Assembly (NCBI RefSeq): GCF_025966695.1
Contig: NZ_JAOEIY010000008.1
Location: 1 to 64,000 of the forward strand
Reading direction: 5' to 3'
DNA length: 64,000 nt
Source of the DNA: Stutzerimonas sp. S1
Lineage (GTDB): Bacteria; Pseudomonadota; Gammaproteobacteria; Pseudomonadales; Pseudomonadaceae
In this document: positions 59,872 through 64,000 of the stretch, one piece after another
Layout of the letters: each line of letters starts with the position of its first letter
Position numbering within the stretch: position 1 is the first letter of the stretch
Position numbers and translations under genes: made by a program
Notes under the pieces: generated by a model
The model's database searches: none
What the model was told of the DNA's origin: nothing
The model's input: only the letters and a program-made list of their open reading frames with translations

Positions 59872-60075
59872 ATGCTCAAGGTGGCGATCGTTGTTCTCTT
59901 GCTGGCCACGCTGATCAGTTTGTTCAGTGGCCTGGTCTTTCTGGTCAAGGACGAGGGCCGCAGCTCTCGTGTCGTCACCGCGCTGTTCATCCGCGTCACC
60001 CTCACCGCTCTGACCGTCCTGTTGATCGGCTGGGGTTTTTGGTCCGGCCAGCTGCGGCCGGGTTTCGGTCCCTAG
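59872..60075 (+). CDS. DUF2909 twin transmembrane protein
   Basis: This 67-residue protein has two membrane helices (about 4-25 and 38-58) separated by KDEGRSS, the DUF2909 layout. It lies on the opposite strand inside the cox operon. Its stop TAG overlaps the coxC stop in the palindrome CTAG. The position within the cox operon is conserved in pseudomonads as I recall it, suggesting an oxidase-linked role. Confidence 0.85.
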   Translation: MLKVAIVVLLLATLISLFSGLVFLVKDEGRSSRVVTALFIRVTLTALTVLLIGWGFWSGQLRPGFGP

Positions 60076-60965
60076 AGCACGTAGACAAAGACGAACAGGC
60101 CGATCCACACCACGTCGACGAAGTGCCAGTACCAGCTCGCGGCCTCGAAGCCGAAGTGCTGCTCGGCGTTGAAATGCCCGCGCAGGATGCGGATCAGCAT
60201 CACCGTGAGGATGATTGCGCCCATGGTTACGTGGGCGCCGTGAAAGCCGGTGAGCATGAAGAAAGTGGCGCCGTAGATGCCCGAACCGAGCGTCAGCCCA
60301 AGCTCGGTGTAGGCATGGATGTATTCCTCGGCCTGCAGGATCAGGAAGGCTGCGCCGAGCAGCACGGTGATCGCCAGACCGATCTTCAGCTGCTTGCGCT
60401 GGTTCTTCTTCAGCGCGTGGTGGGCCCACGTCAGGGTGAAGCTGGAGCTGACCAGCAGGATGGTGTTGATCAATGGCAGGCCCCAGGCGCTGATGGTGCC
60501 TTCCGGCGCCGGGTAGAGCTTGGGATCGGGGTTGTTCAGCAGCGGCCAGCTGTATTCGAAACCGGGCCAGAGCATGTTGCTGATGCCCTTGTCGCCCTCG
60601 CCGGCGAGCCAGGGGCCGGTCCAGTAGCGGATGTAGAACAGCGCGCCGAAGAAGGCGAGGAAGAACATCACTTCCGAGAAGATGAACCAGCTCATGCCCC
60701 AGCGGAACGAGCGGTCCATCTGCGCGCTGTACAGCCCGGCGCGGCTTTCCTTCACCACCGCGCCAAACCAGCCGAACATCATGTAGGCGATCAGCAGGGC
60801 GCCGATGAAGAAGATCAGCGGCCCGTTGGATTCGGCGCGCTCGGCCTTGAGGTCGTTGAACCAGGTGCCGAGGCCGAAGACGGTGACCAGCAGGGCGATG
60901 GTGGCGATGATCGGCCACTTGCTCTGCGCGGGGACGTAGTACTGCTCATGGGTCTGGGTGCTCAT
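60072..60965 (-). CDS. coxC: Cytochrome c oxidase subunit III
   Basis: This 297-residue membrane protein has seven helices typical of aa3-type subunit III. Conserved parts include YYVPAQSKWP at the N-terminus, the region MSWFIFSEVMFFLAFFGALF, and HVTMGAI and WYWHFVDVVWIGLFV near the end. It starts at an ATG overlapping the ctaG stop. It stabilises the catalytic subunits. Confidence 0.97.
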   Translation of the reverse strand: MSTQTHEQYYVPAQSKWPIIATIALLVTVFGLGTWFNDLKAERAESNGPLIFFIGALLIAYMMFGWFGAVVKESRAGLYSAQMDRSFRWGMSWFIFSEVMFFLAFFGALFYIRYWTGPWLAGEGDKGISNMLWPGFEYSWPLLNNPDPKLYPAPEGTISAWGLPLINTILLVSSSFTLTWAHHALKKNQRKQLKIGLAITVLLGAAFLILQAEEYIHAYTELGLTLGSGIYGATFFMLTGFHGAHVTMGAIILTVMLIRILRGHFNAEQHFGFEAASWYWHFVDVVWIGLFVFVYVL

Positions 60966-61534
60966 TGCAGACTCTCCTTGGCCGCGGCCGGTGCCAGAGC
61001 GGCGACCGGTGGCTGGCGGGACGTGATGTCGAACAGCGTGTAGGCGAGGGTCAGGTGGCGCACGTCTGTGGGCAGGTCGCGATCGACGATGAAGCGCACC
61101 GGCATCTCGATGCGCTCGCCCGGCTGCAGCACCTGCTGGGTGAAGCAGAAGCATTCGGTCTTGTGGAAATAGGCCGCCGCCCGCGACGGTGACACGCTGG
61201 GAATCGCCTGTGCGGTCATCGGCTTGTCGGTCGGATTGAAGGCGACGAAGCGCATCTCGCGGCTGGCGCCGGGATTGACCTCTAGCTGGTCGGCCACCGG
61301 TTGGAACTCCCAGACCATTCCCGCGGCATTGGTGGCGAGAAACTGCACGCGCACCTGCCGTCCTTCATCCGTCGTCTGCGTGCCTTGATAGGCACCGGCA
61401 GTCTTGCCGTTGATGCCGAAGGCCTGGCACATGACGTCGTAGATCGGCACCAGTAGGAAGCCGAAGGCGAACATGCCGACGACCACCAGCAGCAGCCGAC
61501 GGACCAGACGGGCGGTGGCAATCGGCTCGTTCAT
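60962..61534 (-). CDS. ctaG: Cytochrome c oxidase assembly protein CtaG (COX11 family)
   Basis: This 190-residue protein has one N-terminal membrane helix (about 10-32) and a periplasmic domain with the copper-binding CFCFTQQ motif (KTECFCFTQQ), typical of COX11. It delivers copper to the CuB site of CoxA. It lies 27 bp past coxA and overlaps coxC by 4 bp. Confidence 0.95.
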   Translation of the reverse strand: MNEPIATARLVRRLLLVVVGMFAFGFLLVPIYDVMCQAFGINGKTAGAYQGTQTTDEGRQVRVQFLATNAAGMVWEFQPVADQLEVNPGASREMRFVAFNPTDKPMTAQAIPSVSPSRAAAYFHKTECFCFTQQVLQPGERIEMPVRFIVDRDLPTDVRHLTLAYTLFDITSRQPPVAALAPAAAKESLQ

Positions 61535-61564
61535 GGCTGCCGCTCCCAGGCGTTCGGCATCGTG

Positions 61565-63190
61565 CTAGTCATGGCTCGGCCCGGTGCGATGGGCGTGCAG
61601 CTCGTCCATGTCCGGTGGCGTGCTGAAGGTGTGGTACGGCGCCGGCGACGGCACGCTCCACTCCAGGCCTTCGGCACCGTCCCAGGGTTTGGCCGGGGCC
61701 GGCACGCCGCCGCGGATGCACTTGATGACGATGAACAGGAACAGCAGCTGGGTGGCGCCGAAGAGGAAGGCGCCGATGCTGGAGACCATGTTGAAGTTGG
61801 CGAACATCATGTTGTAGTCGGGGATGCGCCGCGGCATACCGGCCAGGCCGACGAAGTGCATCGGGAAGAACGCCAGGTTCATGCCGACGAAGCTCAGCCA
61901 GAAGTGCAGCTTGGCCAACGTCTCGTCGTACATGTGCCCGGTCCATTTGGGCAGCCAGTAGTAGGCTGAGGCGAAGATGCCGAAGATCGCGCCTGGCACC
62001 AGCACGTAGTGGAAGTGCGCCACCACGAAGTAGGTGTCGTGGTACTGGAAGTCCGCCGGGGCGATGGCCAGCATCAGCCCGGAGAAACCGCCGATGGTGA
62101 ACAGAATGACGAAGGCCACGGCGAACAGCATCGGTGCCTCGAAGGTCAGCGAGCCGCGCCACATGGTCGACACCCAGTTGAACACCTTCACTCCGGTGGG
62201 CACGGCAATCAGCATGGTGGCGTACATGAAGAACAGCTCGCCGGTCAGCGGCACGCCGACGGTGAACATGTGGTGCGCCCAGACGATGAAGGAGAGGAAG
62301 GCGATCGCGCCGGTGGCGTAGACCATCGAGGTGTAGCCGAACAGCGGCTTGCGGCTGAACGCCGGGATGATCGAACTGACCGCGCCGAACGCCGGCAGGA
62401 TCATGATGTACACCTCGGGGTGGCCGAAGAACCAGAACACGTGCTGGAACAGCACCGGGTCACCGCCGCCGGCCGCGCTGAAGAAACTGGTGCCGAAGTG
62501 GATATCCATCAGCATCATGGTCACCACGCCGGCCAGCACCGGCATCACCGCGATCAAGAGGAAGGCAGTGATCAGCCAGGTCCAGACGAACAGCGGCATC
62601 TTCATCAGCGTCATGCCCGGCGCGCGCAGGTTGAGCACGGTGGCTATGACGTTGATGGCGCCCATGATCGAGCTGATGCCCATCAGGTGGATGGCGAAGA
62701 TGAAGAAGGTCACCGACTCCGGCGCGTAGGTCGTCGACAGCGGCGCGTAGAAGGTCCAGCCGAAGTTCGGCCCACCACCCTCCATGAACAGCGTGGAAAC
62801 CAGCAGGCCGAAGGCCGCCGGCAGCAGCCAGAAGCTGAAGTTGTTCATCCGCGGCAGGGCCATGTCCGGCGCGCCGATCATCAGCGGGATCATCCAGTTG
62901 GCCAGGCCGACGAAGGCCGGCATCACCGCGCCGAACACCATGATCAGGCCGTGCATGGTGGTCATCTGGTTGAAGAATTCCGGCTGCACGATCTGCAGCC
63001 CCGGCTGGAACAGCTCGGCGCGGATCACCATCGCCATCGAGCCGCCCAGGAGGAAGGCGCAGAAGCTGAACCACAGGTACATCGAGCCGATGTCCTTGTG
63101 GTTGGTAGTCAGCAGCCAGCGCGAGAGGCCCTTGGCCGGGCCGTGGTGGTGGTCATGCCCGACATGACCATGATCGATCACTGCACTCAT
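61565..63190 (-). CDS. coxA: Cytochrome c oxidase subunit I (aa3-type)
   Basis: This 541-residue subunit has twelve helices holding heme a, heme a3 and CuB. It starts MSAVIDHGHVGHDHHHG (His-rich) and carries the heme a ligand region MTTMHGLIMVFG, the CuB/Tyr stretch WFFGHPEVYIMILPAFG and the paired histidines YFVVAHFHYVLVPG. A GTG one codon upstream could also be the start. The gene order coxB-coxA-ctaG-coxC is the usual one. Confidence 0.98.
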   Translation of the reverse strand: MSAVIDHGHVGHDHHHGPAKGLSRWLLTTNHKDIGSMYLWFSFCAFLLGGSMAMVIRAELFQPGLQIVQPEFFNQMTTMHGLIMVFGAVMPAFVGLANWMIPLMIGAPDMALPRMNNFSFWLLPAAFGLLVSTLFMEGGGPNFGWTFYAPLSTTYAPESVTFFIFAIHLMGISSIMGAINVIATVLNLRAPGMTLMKMPLFVWTWLITAFLLIAVMPVLAGVVTMMLMDIHFGTSFFSAAGGGDPVLFQHVFWFFGHPEVYIMILPAFGAVSSIIPAFSRKPLFGYTSMVYATGAIAFLSFIVWAHHMFTVGVPLTGELFFMYATMLIAVPTGVKVFNWVSTMWRGSLTFEAPMLFAVAFVILFTIGGFSGLMLAIAPADFQYHDTYFVVAHFHYVLVPGAIFGIFASAYYWLPKWTGHMYDETLAKLHFWLSFVGMNLAFFPMHFVGLAGMPRRIPDYNMMFANFNMVSSIGAFLFGATQLLFLFIVIKCIRGGVPAPAKPWDGAEGLEWSVPSPAPYHTFSTPPDMDELHAHRTGPSHD

Positions 63191-63202
63191 CACCGGATCC
63201 TC

Positions 63203-64000
63203 TTACTGGGTGGCTTCTTCGGCCTGTTTGAAGTCGAGCACGTCTTTCGGCGTGACCATGTCGCCCTTGTCGTTGCCCCAGGCGTTGCGCTCGTAGGTGA
63301 TGACCGCGGCCAGATCGACCTCGGACAGTTGCTTGCCGAAGGCCGCCATGGCGGTGCCCGGCTTGCCGTTGACGACGATGTCGATGTGCGCCTCGGCTTC
63401 ACCGGTGGCGATCGCCGAGCCCTTGAGCGCAGGGAACATCGGCGGCAGACCCTCGCCGGTCGGCTGGTGACAGGAGGCGCAGCTGGTCTGGTAGACCTTC
63501 TCGCCCCGCGCGACGAGCTCGTCGAGCGTCCATTCCTTGCCGGTCAGCTCCTTGAGCTTGGCGGCTTCGACCTTGCGCTCGGCCAGCCAGGTGGCGTAGT
63601 CCGCCTGCGACTTGACCTCCACCACCACCGGCATGAAGCCGTGGTCCTTGCCGCACAGCTCGGTGCACTGGCCGCGGTAGATGCCGGGCTCTTCGACACG
63701 GGTCCAGGACTCGTTGATGAAGCCGGGAATGGCGTCTTTCTTCACCGCCAGGTCCGGCACCCACCAGGAGTGGATCACGTCCGCGGCGGTGATGAGGAAG
63801 CGCACCTTGGCGCCGGCGGGAATCACCAGCGGCTCGTCCACCTCCAGCAGGTAGTGCTCGCCCTTGGGTGCCTGGTTGTTGATCTGCTCGCGTGGCGTGG
63901 TCAGGTTGCTGAAGAACTCGACGTCCTCGCCCAGGTACTTGTAGTGCCACTTCCACTGGTAGCCGGTGATCTGCACATCCACGTCGGACTCGCTGGTGTC
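63203..64000 (-). CDS. coxB: Cytochrome c oxidase subunit II with fused cytochrome c domain (5' part missing)
   Basis: The window ends inside this gene; about 265 residues are present, lacking the signal and N-terminal membrane helices. The CuA domain shows CTELCGKDHGFMPV, with ligands Cys, Cys, His and Met, and then a C-terminal c-type cytochrome domain with heme-binding CASCH and PPMFPALKGS. Such a caa3-like fusion lets subunit II accept electrons directly. It is the first gene visible in the operon, 12 bp before coxA. Confidence 0.97.
   Translation of the reverse strand, partial: DTSESDVDVQITGYQWKWHYKYLGEDVEFFSNLTTPREQINNQAPKGEHYLLEVDEPLVIPAGAKVRFLITAADVIHSWWVPDLAVKKDAIPGFINESWTRVEEPGIYRGQCTELCGKDHGFMPVVVEVKSQADYATWLAERKVEAAKLKELTGKEWTLDELVARGEKVYQTSCASCHQPTGEGLPPMFPALKGSAIATGEAEAHIDIVVNGKPGTAMAAFGKQLSEVDLAAVITYERNAWGNDKGDMVTPKDVLDFKQAEEATQ

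Noticed and set aside
59813-60918. N-terminal extension of the SURF1 frame through the coxC region
   Set aside because: The frame is open by chance across coxC. SURF1 homology begins at the ATG at 59802, and coxC in its own frame is unmistakable.

Overview
The window is a high-GC gammaproteobacterial chromosome segment. I judge it to be Pseudomonas sensu lato, most likely the Stutzerimonas (Pseudomonas) stutzeri group. The main support is gene order. The series plsC-gmhB-glyS-glyQ-tag-lpxL-like, then trkA-rsmB-fmt-def-LysM-dprA-tsaC-qor-hemF-aroE, then trpA-trpB/trpI and a coxB-coxA-ctaG-coxC-SURF1-ctaA-ctaB-SCO1 operon, is the order I recall from the replication-origin-proximal part of Pseudomonas genomes. 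The species level is inference.

Layout. Bases 1-74 are the 3' end of ahpF. 148-8173 hold a globin-coupled diguanylate cyclase, lipid and LPS genes (plsC, gmhB, an lpxL-like acyltransferase), glycyl-tRNA synthetase (glyQS), tag, a PilZ protein and a TPR protein. 8326-11452 is an ehuBCDA-type ABC importer. 11837-22016 is the conserved housekeeping block (trkA, rsmB, fmt, def, a LysM protein, dprA, tsaC, qor, hemF, aroE). 22022-24497 has small accessory genes and pbpG. 24679-28815 is a probable iron-regulated uptake locus: Fur-box candidate, DUF2946 protein, TonB-dependent receptor, PepSY membrane protein. 28941-33349 has a secreted HExxH protein, pgm, a DUF2934 protein and a YdgA-like protein. 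34376-36380 is an AT-rich patch with a perfect 18-bp inverted repeat and poorly known genes. 36403-39706 carries five copies of a palindromic repeat around an ABC exporter and a yghU-type gene. 39720-42773 is trpBA with its divergent regulator trpI.

42978-50388 is a surface-glycan region. galE is followed by a tightly packed operon of glycosyltransferase, UDP-galactopyranose mutase, clan GH-A glycosidase, ABC exporter and KTSC protein, then dodecin. pgm and galE could supply UDP-galactose and Glf could convert it to the furanose form. This is my best candidate for an undescribed system, probably export of a galactofuranose-containing glycan or glycolipid. 50437-55735 contains a luciferase-like monooxygenase, two paralogous lipoproteins, a lipoprotein metallopeptidase and a pair of large ferritin-like proteins. 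55805-64000 is the terminal oxidase operon on the minus strand, from coxB (cut by the window end, with a fused cytochrome c domain) through coxA, ctaG, coxC, SURF1, a small assembly protein, ctaA, ctaB and SCO1. A DUF2909 gene on the opposite strand is nested in it.

I saw no tRNA, rRNA, CRISPR array, prophage or intact insertion sequence. All family names come from reading the translated sequences without database searches.
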